A stretch of DNA of 33,474 bases from Conoideocrella luteorostrata (lineage: Eukaryota > Ascomycota > Sordariomycetes > Hypocreales > Clavicipitaceae). Of this stretch, positions 20,934 through 31,421 are shown in pieces. Numbering within the stretch: the stretch's first letter is position 1; each line of letters begins with the position of its first letter. The notes under the pieces were generated by a model that did no database searches, was not told the origin of the DNA, and saw only the letters and a program-made list of their open reading frames with translations. The stretch spans positions 1-33,474 of the forward strand of contig JASWJB010000401.1 in assembly GCA_032433595.1 (NCBI GenBank), read 5' to 3'. Made by a program: the position numbers and the translations under genes.

Positions 20934-21483
20934 ATGGCGGGAGCGGAAGCTTCTCACCAATTTTTGTCATTGGTAGGCCCAATAGATGTAAAGGACCTGA
21001 GGAGGCAGGCTGTGGTGGAGCTTGCGTTTGCCGAGATCAAACGGTCTGCCCCGGGCGTGCATCATTACGGCTTGCCTCAGGCTTGTGGACGCTTCTGCAA
21101 TGCCAGCCAACACAATTTTGTACGTTTTGTGTTCCTAGGCAATATGCCAGCCCCTCGCCTGCTAACAACTCCAGGGAGGACCCTTGGAGCAGAGGTTCCG
21201 GGATCTGGGGCTCAAAGTGGAGGCTCCAATACGTGCTGCGGTAAAACTTGATGCGGGATGTACTCTGTGGTCAGAACAGGGTGAGACGGGAGTAATGATA
21301 CCGGTCTTCGAGCGGCCAGTGGAGGTCTTGCTGGAGGCGCACGGCGAAACAGAAGAGGAGAGGTTGTTGTCCGCGATAGTTTGGGATAACACCCAGGCGC
21401 TTCATCTCCTGAACAAAGGCTTGAGGATAATAAATGGCAACATTCGCTTCATCTACCTCATCTACGCTGCTGCGAAAAAATGA
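20934..21483 (+). CDS. Orphan two-exon gene, unknown function
   Basis: Exons 20934-21119 and 21175-21483 flank a 55-bp intron with excellent signals (donor GTACGT, branch GCTAAC, acceptor CCAG) and join at phase 0 into 164 residues. Without splicing the frames do not connect, so the intron is good evidence for a real gene. The N-terminal part (about 1-62) has several His and Cys. The C-terminal part (about 63-164) is well-composed globular sequence with acidic stretches (EAHGETEEERLLSAIVWD) and a hydrophobic end (FIYLIYAAAKK). I see no signal peptide and recognise no family. It converges with the next minus-strand gene, leaving about 140 bp between stops. Confidence 0.6.
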
Positions 21484-21624
21484 CCGGCCAAAGATATGTC
21501 ATTACGCCGGACTCTTACCGGCACTTCCATGAGCTCATGTATCTGCAAAGGGCTTGAGTGGCGAGAGAGGTTAGTTACGGGACTATGGCTTTCACTGCGC
21601 CGTTCAGTGGTGTCCGCTGTTGCC

Positions 21625-22363
21625 TCACCTGAGTCTTCTGCCAATGCTTTCGTATACCATGTTGGGCAAAGACAGCGCGGATGAATCCCAGCTAGATGTT
21701 GGGCGGTACATGGCCGGCTCCACCTCCTTGAAGTATAACAAACTTTCTTTAGTTAGGCTCACAAATGTCGTCAGCGAGTGCTTTACTATCCAGTGTGTTA
21801 GAGTTATGTGAAGAAGCGAAACTTCCGTGAGCTGTTTGCGTGTACGTACCATGAAGAGGGAGCTCATACGCCCTCGGTCCAAGAGCAGAACACAAGCTAT
21901 ATATAAGCTGGTTCCCTATCCGCACCCCCCTTCGATACTGTTTGATCGTTTTGTCGCTCAGCTTATGACTGGGACACGTTTGGCGAAAACAGCTTCTGAT
22001 GCCATCATTGACAATGGCGACCAGTTCTTTATGCTGCGCCAGGGATATTCCATGGATCTTCAGTTGCATCTCGGAATTACTAACGGCCACATCTCCGATT
22101 GCTATAGAGAGTATTTTCATGAACTCGGCGTCTTCCTCGCTCACCGACCGTGTTAGACTAGCGTGAGCCTGAAAGATGTCTTCCCAGCTACTTGTAGGTG
22201 CGATGGTACGTACGGTCAGAGCTCGACTGAGATCGTTGACAGCCTGCTCAGATGTGACACGCCCTTGGTCCCAATCCTCTGGCCCCTGTGGCATTCTCTT
22301 ACAGAAGGCAGCCTCTCTCCAAAACTCCTTGGAGCTGGACCGTTGAGTTGGCTGGGTGGTCAT
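21625..22363 (-). CDS. Orphan gene, unknown function, helical protein
   Basis: Exon 1 runs from the ATG at 22363 to 21850 (171 codons) and ends at a GTACGT donor. The best continuation is an acceptor at 21747 (AAAG), giving 40 more residues (ESLLYFKEVEP onward) and a stop at 21625-21627, about 211 residues. A closer-to-consensus acceptor some 20 bases downstream (TTCAAG) would end the protein after about 10 residues. A further intron (GTGAGG near 21627 to TTTGCAG near 21555) could replace the last codons. The N-terminus is polar (MTTQPTQRSSSKEFWREAAF); the middle is mainly amphipathic helix, with no signal peptide or membrane segment. The frame is open further upstream to 22459 but has no ATG there. 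No family is recognised. Confidence 0.55.
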
Positions 22364-23220
22364 GTCGACGTCTGCGCCAACCCAATTCCGGGCGGGCGGG
22401 TGCTGTTTCGGAGTTATCGACACTCGCAACAAAATGCAGTGTTGGCTGCCTTGTTCCAAATGACAAAGATGTAAGATGTTTCGGTGCTATCTTCTCGTCG
22501 CCTGAGGCGAAGAGGTTAGGTCGACGCTGCGGGGAATTATTGGCTGGCTCCAATGTGGCTGCATATTAAGATGTGGAGCAAAGGAGCAGAGTCCTCCGAG
22601 TCAAGTAAGACTGCCAAGAACTGTTGGCCATGGCCGGCCCGTTCCCCGGCTTGCAATCATTGAAAGCCCCAAGTTTGTTTGCCATGCCGGTTTGCCATGC
22701 CGGAATTGTTAAGATGCTGTTGGTAGGGCCATAAGCACCGTGTCTTCATTCTTAATCGCAGCAAGGCTTTTCTCGTGGCGGCTTCGCCTCCAACTAGCTG
22801 CTTTCATAGAGCCTCAAGATCCCAGGCATAGGCAGTAGCTTCACAGAAAGCTCTACAATACCTGTCCGCGGACTCCGAACATTTGACACGTATCTCATTG
22901 CATATTGCACGGTGCAAGTATTCCACACTACGAAATACTGGGCGTCACATTGCTTTTCTCTGTCCAAAGTCCGCACAAGTCCGGGTCTGTCACCGGGCTG
23001 TTTCTTTGCTTCTCAACCAAGCAGGGTAGGTGATGTGTCTTGACCCTCGCCGAGACATTTGCATTCGTGCTTACCGCCAAGTACTCCGTAAAGGCGGGAG
23101 TGAATGTAAAAGGAGGGACGCCTGTCGTAGCCGTAATGGAATGAATGACACATAACCTTGAAAAAGTAAACGGTGGGGTGCTTCTATCACACCTGCAACT
23201 AACCAAGTAACCACGCATGC
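22364..23220. other. Gene-free spacer
   Basis: It holds a perfect 13-bp tandem duplication (GTTTGCCATGCCG twice, 22677-22702) and a TACTCCGTA motif at 23082-23090. Open frames on the minus strand show no domain or splice support. Confidence 0.4.
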
Positions 23221-23290
23221 GGGGGACAAATTACGTGAACCTTTGCAGCGTGGTTGGGTTAGCCGTGAAGTGTCACGTAAATTGTCCCCC
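23221..23290. repeat. 18-bp inverted repeat around a 34-bp core
   Basis: GGGGGACAAATTACGTGA (23221-23238) and TCACGTAAATTGTCCCCC (23273-23290) pair with a single mismatch. I see no clear target duplication, so it could be a very small MITE, a cruciform, or an operator-like double site. It lies about 220 bp upstream of the next gene start. Confidence 0.6.
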
Positions 23291-23512
23291 GGGTGCCAGG
23301 TATTCAAGTACTTCGTGTGCGATTGAACAACATACTTCGTAGAGGCCCTGTGTGATGCGAGTAGGCTGCCATCAGCAAGAATGCTCGCAGTGACCAATTC
23401 CGATTTCGGGAGGAAAGGCGGCCCCCCCGACTTGATTTAATTACTTTCCTTCTCGTCGCCTAGCCACGCCTGTCTTCTTCTTTAGCTTGTTTCTCTACAG
23501 AGTAGTTACACA

Positions 23513-24153
23513 ATGAAGAATGACGGCAGACTAGATGGGGAACCGTATACGGTAAGCGTCAGGTCTCTTCGACGATCAACAGCATGATGGGCGGGAAAAC
23601 TGATAGCTTGTTATTTTAGGCGCAACCAATGCCGCCTTCTGGACCTTCTGGAAGATTCTATGCTTACTTGATGTGGAAAAAGGCTCACGAACCGAGACCA
23701 AAAACCGTTATGCTGACGCCCAATCTTCCGATAAAAGTTGATGACGGGCAGATTTGGACGCCAGAACTACCAGGAACTTACAAAAAGATACTGGACTTAA
23801 TCCTCGCCTACAATGGCGACTTTTTGAATTATCTGCCAATAGTGGGAAGCGAAGTTCTCTGCAAGCACGTCGGGAACCTATTTACTGCCTTTCACGCACC
23901 GGCATTGGGACTATCCGTAAACCAGGTGCAAAGCCTCCAAAGACTGGAGCCCTGTGTGTGTATATCGTCAACCAACGAAATCGAAATCACGGAGGACAGT
24001 TGGCAAGCGTGTAAAGAACTAAAAGATTCGTTTGGGTGGAAGAGGAGACATGCCTTGTTCCAATTCGACTTTGATGGCTTCGAAGGGGTTAGCGAAGAAA
24101 TCTTCATTGCAGAGCTGGGACTGGCTACTGGCGGACAAGCTGGGAGGGCGTAA
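23513..24153 (+). CDS. Orphan gene, unknown function
   Basis: Exon 1 (23513-23551, MKNDGRLDGEPYT) joins exon 2 (23620-24153) across a 68-bp intron (GTAAGC donor, TTTTAG acceptor) in phase 0, giving 190 residues. The sequence is ordinary globular protein with Pro-rich start (PMPPSGPSG) and no signal peptide. I recognise no family. The C-terminus is doubtful: immediately after the GTAAGC-containing stop region, a +1 frame stays open to 24358 and encodes a likely membrane helix (ILFLKSTLLCITSVSWLIYG) plus a polar tail. Joining it would need a 25-nt intron, too short, or a frameshift. The gene may therefore be longer or damaged at its end. Confidence 0.55.
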
Positions 24154-25208
24154 GCGCCTTGATTCTGTCAATAGGATAAATCCGGGACCATCTATACTTT
24201 TTTTGAAGTCTACGCTGCTTTGCATTACGTCGGTATCTTGGCTGATCTACGGTAGCCAGCTGCTCGGACGAGGAAGGGAAGCGAATCCATCGTCCGGCGT
24301 GGGAGAAATGAACAACAAAACCTCCACATCAGGTGGAAACTTTGGGTCCTATGAGTGACTATGGCCTGTCGGGAATCACCAGAGTGTGAGAGGGCGTATT
24401 GTGCAACAGACGGTATCTATCACTTTGTTCTGTCGCGTAAGTGCATCTCAACTACAGGTCATGGTACTCGCCAGGTTCGGCGACAGGTAGTGTTGCCTCA
24501 GAAGTACAGCGTGGTACGATCTTGTGGATAGCAGGAGGTTGGCCGGAGAAAAGAATTAAGTGTATGCTATACAAATGGAACACTCCTCGGGCAATCCTTG
24601 GACGATATTTTTACGGCCTGCATTTGCAGACGATGTTGAACGATGGTCTCGCTCTGTTGTGGTGTAACTAGTACATGCACAACACCATCCAGCGGCAACC
24701 GGAAGCCCGCAGCGGGTTGCACAGTGCAACAGCTCATAGGTGGGTCTAGTAGCACTACTCCGTACTCCATACGGAGTGCCTGGGAGGGTAGGCAATCGCT
24801 ACCGCACGGATCTCCTAGAACTCAGAGCGGCTCAGTTTGTGCACTCAAAGGCCAGTTCGATCAGAATGTACTGAGTAAATTAAAGGCATTGTACTTTTAT
24901 ATCGCTTATTCTCTGTAACAATGATCATCGGAAGGCACATGGCCAATGGTGGAGAAAGTATGCCCGGACTACAATTACAGGACCGCTCGGAACTCTAGGA
25001 CACCTCCAGGCGGTGTCTCTCTGCCATACACTCGTATAGTAGTCACATAAACGGCGAATGGGTAAAGCATCAATCTATGTTAAAACTTCAAATTTAACAA
25101 CATACCATAGTATAGTATAATAGCAATCAGTCCCAACGCCAAACACCAAGCCAGAATTACGATACATTGTGGGTTATTTGCTTTTGTTCCAATGCAGCAA
25201 GTGTTGCT
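24154..25208. other. Gene-free spacer with a palindromic TACTCCGTA element
   Basis: Apart from the possible extension of the orphan frame to 24358, I see no gene. The hairpin ACTCCGTA-CTCCA-TACGGAGT lies at 24757-24777. The part next to 25208 should be the 3' UTR of the SH3 gene. Confidence 0.4.
24757..24777. repeat. Palindromic TACTCCGTA element
   Basis: ACTCCGTA (24757-24764) and TACGGAGT (24770-24777) form an 8-bp stem with a 5-nt loop. Single copies of TACTCCGTA occur at 503-511, 9723-9731 and 23082-23090, all in gene-poor DNA. Confidence 0.6.
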
Positions 25209-26098
25209 TTAAAAGATGCTGTTGACAATATTACCACCAATTGTGGCACCCGCACCAAATATGGCCGCGTTGCCCAGCTTTTTTCCAAACTTCTTTCCAT
25301 ACTGATTCACCTTACCATCGCCCTGCTGGCCTTCGGCTGCCTGTCCGTTCTGTCCACCCTCAGCAACAGCCATGGGCGGCACATTGGCGTTGTAAGGATT
25401 CTGCTGCTGGGGAGGGCCTTGCCCAGCAGGAGGATATCCGTATTGAGACTGAGGCTGAGCGCCGTAGGGAGCTGACTTCTGCTCCTCGTGCTCGACCAGA
25501 ACGTAGTTTCGGGGGAAAATGCCCTCCAGCTGGGTTCGGGTGTTCTGACCCATCCACCAATCCTGGTTCATGTATTCGTGCACAATGATCTTGTCGTCCT
25601 TTTCAAACGAGACGTCGCGATTATCAGATGCGACATAGCGGTACAGAGCCCGCGCATGGGCGAGGGCGGGTTTGCCCGACCGGCTAGGAACCTGAGGCGC
25701 GGGAGTGGCATCGTAGGATGGTGGTGCGGGAGCAGGGGAATGAGCGGCTGGCGGAGGATTGTTGATTCCAAGATTCTGCATCTGCTGGGTAGGCGGAGGG
25801 GCAGGACTGTCGCGAGCAGCAGCGGTAGCCGAAGTAGCAGCTGGTGACGCTGTGTTGCTAGTAGCTGTGCGAAGCGGACCGGAGAGCGGCGATTCCTGGG
25901 GCAGAGTGGCGTGGATCTGGTCGAAGACGGCTTCATCGATTACACCCTTCTCCAGAAGGTTCTCGAGTTCCTATCACAGTGCTCTGTCAGTCAAGAGTGT
26001 TTTGGCTAGCTTCAGACGGAGAGTGTCGGTCGTACGGTCTTAATGTTTCGGAGCGACCGGTTGGTCTCCATGATTGTCTGACGATCGGACGAGACCAT
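25209..26098 (-). CDS. SH3 and PPxY protein, LSB1/PIN3-like
   Basis: Relative of yeast Lsb1/Lsb2(Pin3), which bind the actin nucleation-promoting factor Las17/WASP and the ubiquitin ligase Rsp5. Exons 26098-26036 and 25970-25209 (65-bp intron, CTGAC branch) join at phase 0 into 274 residues. Residues 1-70 form a short helical N-terminal region (TELENLLEKGVIDEAVFDQI). An Ala/Pro-rich linker carries PPSY (about 104-107), a WW-domain ligand. The SH3 domain (about 127-182) has the hallmark ALYRY, the WWMGQN tryptophan pair and GIFPRNYV. A Gln/Pro-rich linker and a Gly-rich end (KKFGKKLGNAAIFGAGATIG) follow, typical of the fungal family. The protein should act at cortical actin or endocytic sites; that localisation is by homology. 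It is divergent to CMS1. Confidence 0.92.
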
Positions 26099-26633
26099 GG
26101 TGAAGACGAGGGCCGCAAGCTGGGCGACGTGTTAGGTGTGCAAAGGCGAGTCGTAGAGCTGAGGAACTGTCCGATCGGTTCCTGACGATGTGCGATGTTG
26201 GAAAGCGTAGGTTGGAAAGGTTGAATTGGTTACGAAGTTGGAGGGTTGATGGAGCTAAGATACAGAGGATACGAGGCTGGCCGGTGGAGGGGCAGGGTCG
26301 ACGTTTCGGGTCCCCAATCCATCGAGGCAGGGTCGTCCGAGGCTGTGCCGGGGCTTGTTGGCCGCCATTCCCGCAGGCTTTCCAGTGTTCGTCCACCTTA
26401 CCGCGCGAGAAATTCTGGACGCCACCGGTTTGGCGGACCCTGCAGCTGCAGCGCACGCTCAGACGCCCCACAGTAGTATACAACTAGCGTCGATGGTGTC
26501 CAACTGCCACACTGTGCACCTCAAAATTTCTTTACGAAGGAAGACCGTCGTCAAATTGAGACAAAAAGAACGTAACTAGCCAACAGCCCGTCTCAAAATT
26601 GCAAAGCTTCGGATTAGACTTGGAATAGTCGAC
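26099..26633. promoter_or_regulatory. Shared divergent promoter of the SH3 gene and CMS1
   Basis: The two start codons are 535 bp apart on opposite strands, so both promoters lie here. CAAAATTTC occurs at about 26522-26530, close to the AAAATTTT core of the RRPE element of yeast ribosome-biogenesis genes, roughly 105 bp before CMS1. No strong TATA is visible. Confidence 0.45.
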
Positions 26634-27612
26634 ATGTCAAGCTCTAAGAAGCGGAGCGCTGAAGCTGCGCCGGAGGCTAAAAAGAAGAAGAGAAAGACAA
26701 AATTCCAGCAAGATGATGAGACGCTCGACATGGAACTTGGAGTAAATACGTTGTTCAACCGACTGGACAACCAACTGCTTGCCGATCATCTCGCCCAGAA
26801 GCTCAGCAGATTTGGAGGCGACCTCAGCTCGATTGAACTCTCTGATTTGACAGTTTCTGGTAAAGCTTTCTATGTTCGACGCATGATCTGGTCGAGATGA
26901 AACTGACAACCCTGTGATAGCCAACTCAATACACGATACTACTTCGTGGCAGGAGAGCAGAACTCTTGACCACCTCCCTAGCTTCCTTGAGAGGTTCTCG
27001 GAGGGAGAGGAGAGCCTCAAGAGAACGCCCAAGAAGAAGGGCTCCCCACACACCCTCATTGTTGCCGGTGCCGGACTGAGAGCCGCAGATATCGTCAGGT
27101 ATGGGTGGCCTCCATGTGCGACGGTCGCACCAAATTATGCTAATGCCGCAGCAGGGCTGTACGAAAATTCTCAAGCAAGGACAACTCGGTGGCGAAGCTG
27201 GTATGTATCACGTTGTTATGGAAAGTTCATGCAGTGCGGTGCACAGAATTAACCAGGCATAGTTTGCGAAACATATGAAAGTCGACGAACAGGTAGCCTT
27301 CCTCAAGAACAGGAAGTCGGGCATCGGAGTTGGAACACCGGCTCGGTTGATAGAACTGATAGAAAACGGTATGTGCTGTGGCCGGGTGTCTCTTGTTGCA
27401 AAGCGCACAAACTAAAGAATGATACTGCAGGTGCTCTGTCGCTGGACAATCTGCAGCGCCTGGTCGTGGATGCGTCCCACGTTGACCAGAAGAAGAGAGG
27501 TGTTATGGACATGAAGGATACCATGATGCCTCTCGCCCGATTCTTGGCACGGCAAGAGTTCAACGACCGCTATGGCGATGAGAAGAAACCGCTGGCATTG
27601 CTCTTCTATTAG
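26634..27612 (+). CDS. CMS1: CMS1, 90S pre-ribosome protein
   Basis: Homologue of yeast Cms1, a component of the early small-subunit processome in the nucleolus with a degenerate DEAD-helicase-like fold. Five exons (26634-26859, 26921-27098, 27155-27200, 27263-27368, 27431-27612) join in frame into 245 residues; all four introns are 56-62 bp with good donors (GTAAAG, GTATGG, GTATGT, GTATGT). A Lys-rich nuclear-localisation-like start (KKKKRKTKFQ, about 18-27) precedes the conserved body. Family hallmarks are HTLIVAGAGLRAADIVR (about 119-135), the FAKHMKVDEQ segment, the GIGVGTPARL loop, corresponding to the helicase TPGR-type motif, and LVVDASHVDQKKRG near the DEAD position. ATPase residues are absent, as in the family. 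Assignment is firm. Confidence 0.93.
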
Positions 27613-28150
27613 ATACCCCTCCATAGCATGGTGTGCCTTCAACTGTCTATCTAGAATATACTAAATTTCTTTCACTAGGGTGCATTTATCTGCTTAAATA
27701 TGTTTCCGGAAGAATGTATGTCCAAGGGGACGTAGCGGATGGCTGCTGAAGGCTGTCACGGTAAAACACCACAAACAAGACCGTGACTAAGCCTCCCAAC
27801 GTGGAAGGCATTGACATGAGTTGCTACCCTCCCATATTCGCTTAGTGCACCAGACTTTCCTGCAGCCAACGACCTTGACACCGCTCCTACCTTCAAAATC
27901 CATCCAGTCTCCACTGGTGAAATACCATAATGTCTCCCTGTTGTGGACGCGTGCTTTTGTTTTCTCCTCCTCTTCTTCAAACCTCTTCACTCCTTGCCAC
28001 TACTCACTGTCCTTATACTACTGCCTTGGCACCCCTCCACACTCATTTTTGGATTTCCTTTCGCTCTTCCAGCTTTTTGGTGACTATCGTTAACTACGAC
28101 TAGCCATTTTGACAGAATTTCACTTTTCTATCATCCCCACCTTAGCCAAC
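27613..28150. promoter_or_regulatory. CMS1 3' end and promoter of the mucin-like gene
   Basis: There is no gene. A long pyrimidine-rich stretch (about 27950-28150, CT tracts ending near the ATG) resembles the CT-rich core promoters of highly expressed filamentous fungal genes. Confidence 0.4.
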
Positions 28151-30272
28151 ATGCGGATCGTCTCGTTTGGCACTTTGTTGTTCTCGGCTGCGGCTCATTG
28201 TCGAAGTGCCACGCTGGGACCTACCGCTAGTAAGCAGGATGGAACGCTTCATACCACGGTCGATATTGACCATTCTATAGCTTGCGTTGCAGACTGCAAC
28301 AAATCTCTTGCTGAGCATGGAGCTTCGATAAACGGCATGAAGAGCGTGTGCTCTACGCCAGAGCTTCAAAGGGTATGCAGTCTCTCTCCGTCGTGAAGGT
28401 GACAGAAGAAAGGCTAACATGGTACTCTAGGCACATTTTCAATGTTTAATCAATCTTTGCAGCCATGATTCCTACGGTGGCGCCTTGGTGTATTCAATTT
28501 CGGCATGCGCTGATACAGGTGTCAATATCATTCCTTTACATCCGATAGAAGTCGTGCACCAACTTCTACGTGGTCGAGACATGCGAGATGCGAGCCAAGA
28601 CGGAGAGCCAGCTGGTAATCTGCTCGCTGCCGCGGATGAGGACTTTGACAAGGCTCGTAGCTTTGCCATGGCAGTGACTTGTAACACCGGTACAAATGGT
28701 CTCGTCACTGTGTCTCTTGGGCCACCACAGCCCACAACTACAACGTCGGCAGCCAACGATGAGAGCTGGGCGGAGAATACACCGGTGATAGGTAAGTGAC
28801 ACGAACCTTCTAGGCCCCAATGCCGTTTCTAGTTCTTATTTGCGGTTGTCCTATCTGTTGAACCTGCAAATTGGCATACTGATAGATCTATAGATACTAG
28901 CAATACCGCCACCACCTGCGAATCTGGCATTGGACACCAGGGTATGTCTCTTCAGCCAACGACTGAAGCAACCACTTTTTCTACTCTCACGCAAACAACC
29001 TCTTGTAGCTCTGGTACATTCTGCTTTGCCGGTATACCGACTTCTACCATATACTCGTCTCTTGATGGTGAAGTAAGAACCACAAATCCGACCTATTCAT
29101 CTTCAACAAGCACTGCTTCTGCGGTATGCACGGTCGTCTCGTCGACGACAACAAAATCTGGTGTTTCCAGTTACGAGCCTTTTATGTCAAGCGGTTCGGC
29201 TTGGAGCATGAGCGGAGATTCCATTTCGTCATCAACATCGGTTCATTCTTGCTCATCGGCTTCGCTGCATCCGGCGGTCACGTCTGGCCAAACCATCACG
29301 ACCGCTTTACAAACAGCTCAGTTTGGCTCGCCAACAACACCATGTACTGATAGTACCCGGAGCTCAAGTATCCCAATGACTGCTGCCATCTCTAAAGCAT
29401 GCTCATCAGAGATGGAGTCGAGGACTACGCGAGATCAGTCTATGTCAGGACCCATCCTTGTCAGTCAGATATCGACCAGCTTTTCCACTCTCACCACGCA
29501 GTCAACGACGTCTACTTTCGCATGTACTACACTCTCTTCCTCTGGTGGCAATTTTGATGCCAGCCCTGCGGCTTATAGTTTCGAAACTCCTTCTTTGCCA
29601 CCATCCTATGAGCCACCCCTTGAGGGCTACGACTATGGAAACCCTCCCGCATATGATGTCCCCAGAGAAAGGAACAGTGCCCAAGCCGTCACGTGGTCTC
29701 TAAGTACCCCATATACATCGATGTATCAGAGTACTCTGACCAGCACTGAGCCGAGTCTTTCGGGTGGAGGCCCAGCAACGTATGAGACTAGTACGGCAAG
29801 TCTCATCCAGATGGCTCAGGTCGTGTCTGCTGATGTAGCCTCGGAACTTCCCAATGATCCAACGGTGAGTGCCTTTTATTCAAGATTCTTCCCCTTTAGT
29901 GCAACAACTAAAGCGATGCAGACCAATCCCCAGCCTGCCAAGGTGACGATTGTATCCTCAGTGGAAAGGGGGTGGCAAACCACGACCATGACAATTCATC
30001 AAGCCGAGGCTGTAGCAACACAAATTCCGTCCCGTTTGGCGCTCGACAAACCAAACAATGGCCATGGCAACGATACTGCCCCTTTGGCTAGGAGTGCAGA
30101 GCCCCGCATTGAAGCCTTTGGGCCAAATGTAGATGCAGATGGGAGCACAGACACGGGAATCGCGACGCTGCAGCCAGTAAGCGTTGTTGCAGGATCGAAG
30201 AGAAATCGACCAAGCGTATTTACCTTGATGGGCACGGGTTTATCAGTTGTCTTATTATACGGCATGTTGTAG
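28151..30272 (+). CDS. Mucin-like, probably GPI-anchored surface protein with a CFEM-like region
   Basis: Exons 28151-28372, 28431-28791 and 28894-30272 give 653 residues. A signal peptide (about 1-20, RIVSFGTLLFSAAAHC) is followed by six cysteines (C45, C49, C67, C79, C84, C100). Their spacing recalls the fungal CFEM domain, which has eight, so this is a reduced or relative form. From about 170 the chain is dominated by Ser and Thr with paired cysteines, as in heavily O-glycosylated wall proteins. A Pro/Tyr-rich patch (about 405-435: PPSYEPP, NPPAYDVP) interrupts it. The last 17 residues are hydrophobic (VFTLMGTGLSVVLLYGML) after a basic stretch, consistent with a GPI-attachment signal. A 57-bp segment (29865-29921, GTGAGT to GCAG) has intron signals but is divisible by three, so either form is translatable. 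Likely wall or plasma-membrane surface; specific role unknown. Confidence 0.82.
29865..29921 (+). other. Possible optional 57-bp intron in the mucin-like gene
   Basis: The donor GTGAGT, a CTAAAG-type branch region and a GATGCAG acceptor bound 57 bp with no stop codon. Splicing would remove 19 residues (VSAFYSRFFPF onward) without changing frame. Confidence 0.5.
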
Positions 30273-30950
30273 CCTAACAGGACGGGAAAAGAGGGGATGT
30301 GGTTCGCAAAACGTTGTGATAGTGTACGAAGTAAGTTTATGGTTTTTTATATGGTTGGTGTTTTGTGTGTATATTGTTAGACAACTGGCGATATGCCAAG
30401 GTACTATACTTATTCTCGTCGAACTGTTGGCCAATGTTCTCCGGCATGGAGTAGCCGGTATTTAATTCTGTATAGTTACGTATTGAGACGAGTCTATGAG
30501 TGATGAAAGAAACATTGTAACAAAAAAAAAAAAAAGTGCTTTATTCACAGGACTAATAGTTTATGACAGGTTTGTCTAGAAATGATGTGCAGATTTTACT
30601 ATGCAAATGGCTGAAGAAAGCAGCTTGAGTGCGTGACGCGGCTCGCCGTCCATGTTGCATTAAAATAATCTAACATTGGGTGGATGGCAGATGGCGGGCG
30701 GCGTGGGGCAAAATTTTTGATCTTTGTATAGCTTGCACCGGCTAGTTAGTTGACATGGGACAGTCGCTTCAGCCCCGCCAAACTTGCTAGTTTCTGTTAA
30801 AATTTCAGTCTCGACAAATATTCAGGGTCTGTCATCAACAGAGCGAGTACTACAAAAAGAGCCGCGCAGTTCCCGACCACGACTTTACTCACATTATCTA
30901 CTATTGGATACTGGGTTGTCATTTTTTTTAAAGGACACTAAATACACAGC
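30273..30950. promoter_or_regulatory. Spacer and NOP6 upstream region
   Basis: No gene. An A14 tract lies near 30522-30535, which could mark the 3' end of the mucin-like transcript. AAAATTTTT at 30710-30718 matches the core of the yeast RRPE ribosome-biogenesis element, about 235 bp before the NOP6 start. A second AAAATTT is near 30799. Confidence 0.4.
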
Positions 30951-31390
30951 ATGAAGAGCAAACGCGCACGCGAAGCTGCCACGGAAGGCGAGGATTTTCT
31001 TCCCGTAGATGACATCCCGAGCGAGAAGAAGCGCAAGCGAGGCGATGACGAGCCCACACAAGGAGTAAAACAAAAGAAGGCCAAGAAGGACAAGAAAGAC
31101 AAGAAGAAGGACCAGAAAGAGAGCAGAAAAGACAAGAAGGACAAGCGAAAGAATCTGCAGGATTTGCCCGAGGAAGAAGAAGACGCAGAAGAGGTCGCTG
31201 CTGCACCTAATGGCAACGCGACTGACGAGGAGGTGCCCGCCGCAAAAGAAAAAGACTCTAAAAGAGACAAGAAGGACAAGAAGTTCAAGAGCGTGGCCAA
31301 TGGCGACGACGGCGAACAAGCGGTAGATGACGGTGCTCAAGCCAAACTGGAGAAAAAGGAAAACAAAAAGAAGGCTAAGAAGGAGAAGAA

Positions 31391-31421
<31 letters not shown>

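Noticed and set aside
26040..26483. Minus-strand frame overlapping the 5' end of the SH3 gene
   Set aside because: It lies in the leader/promoter region and a different frame from the well-supported SH3 exon 1.
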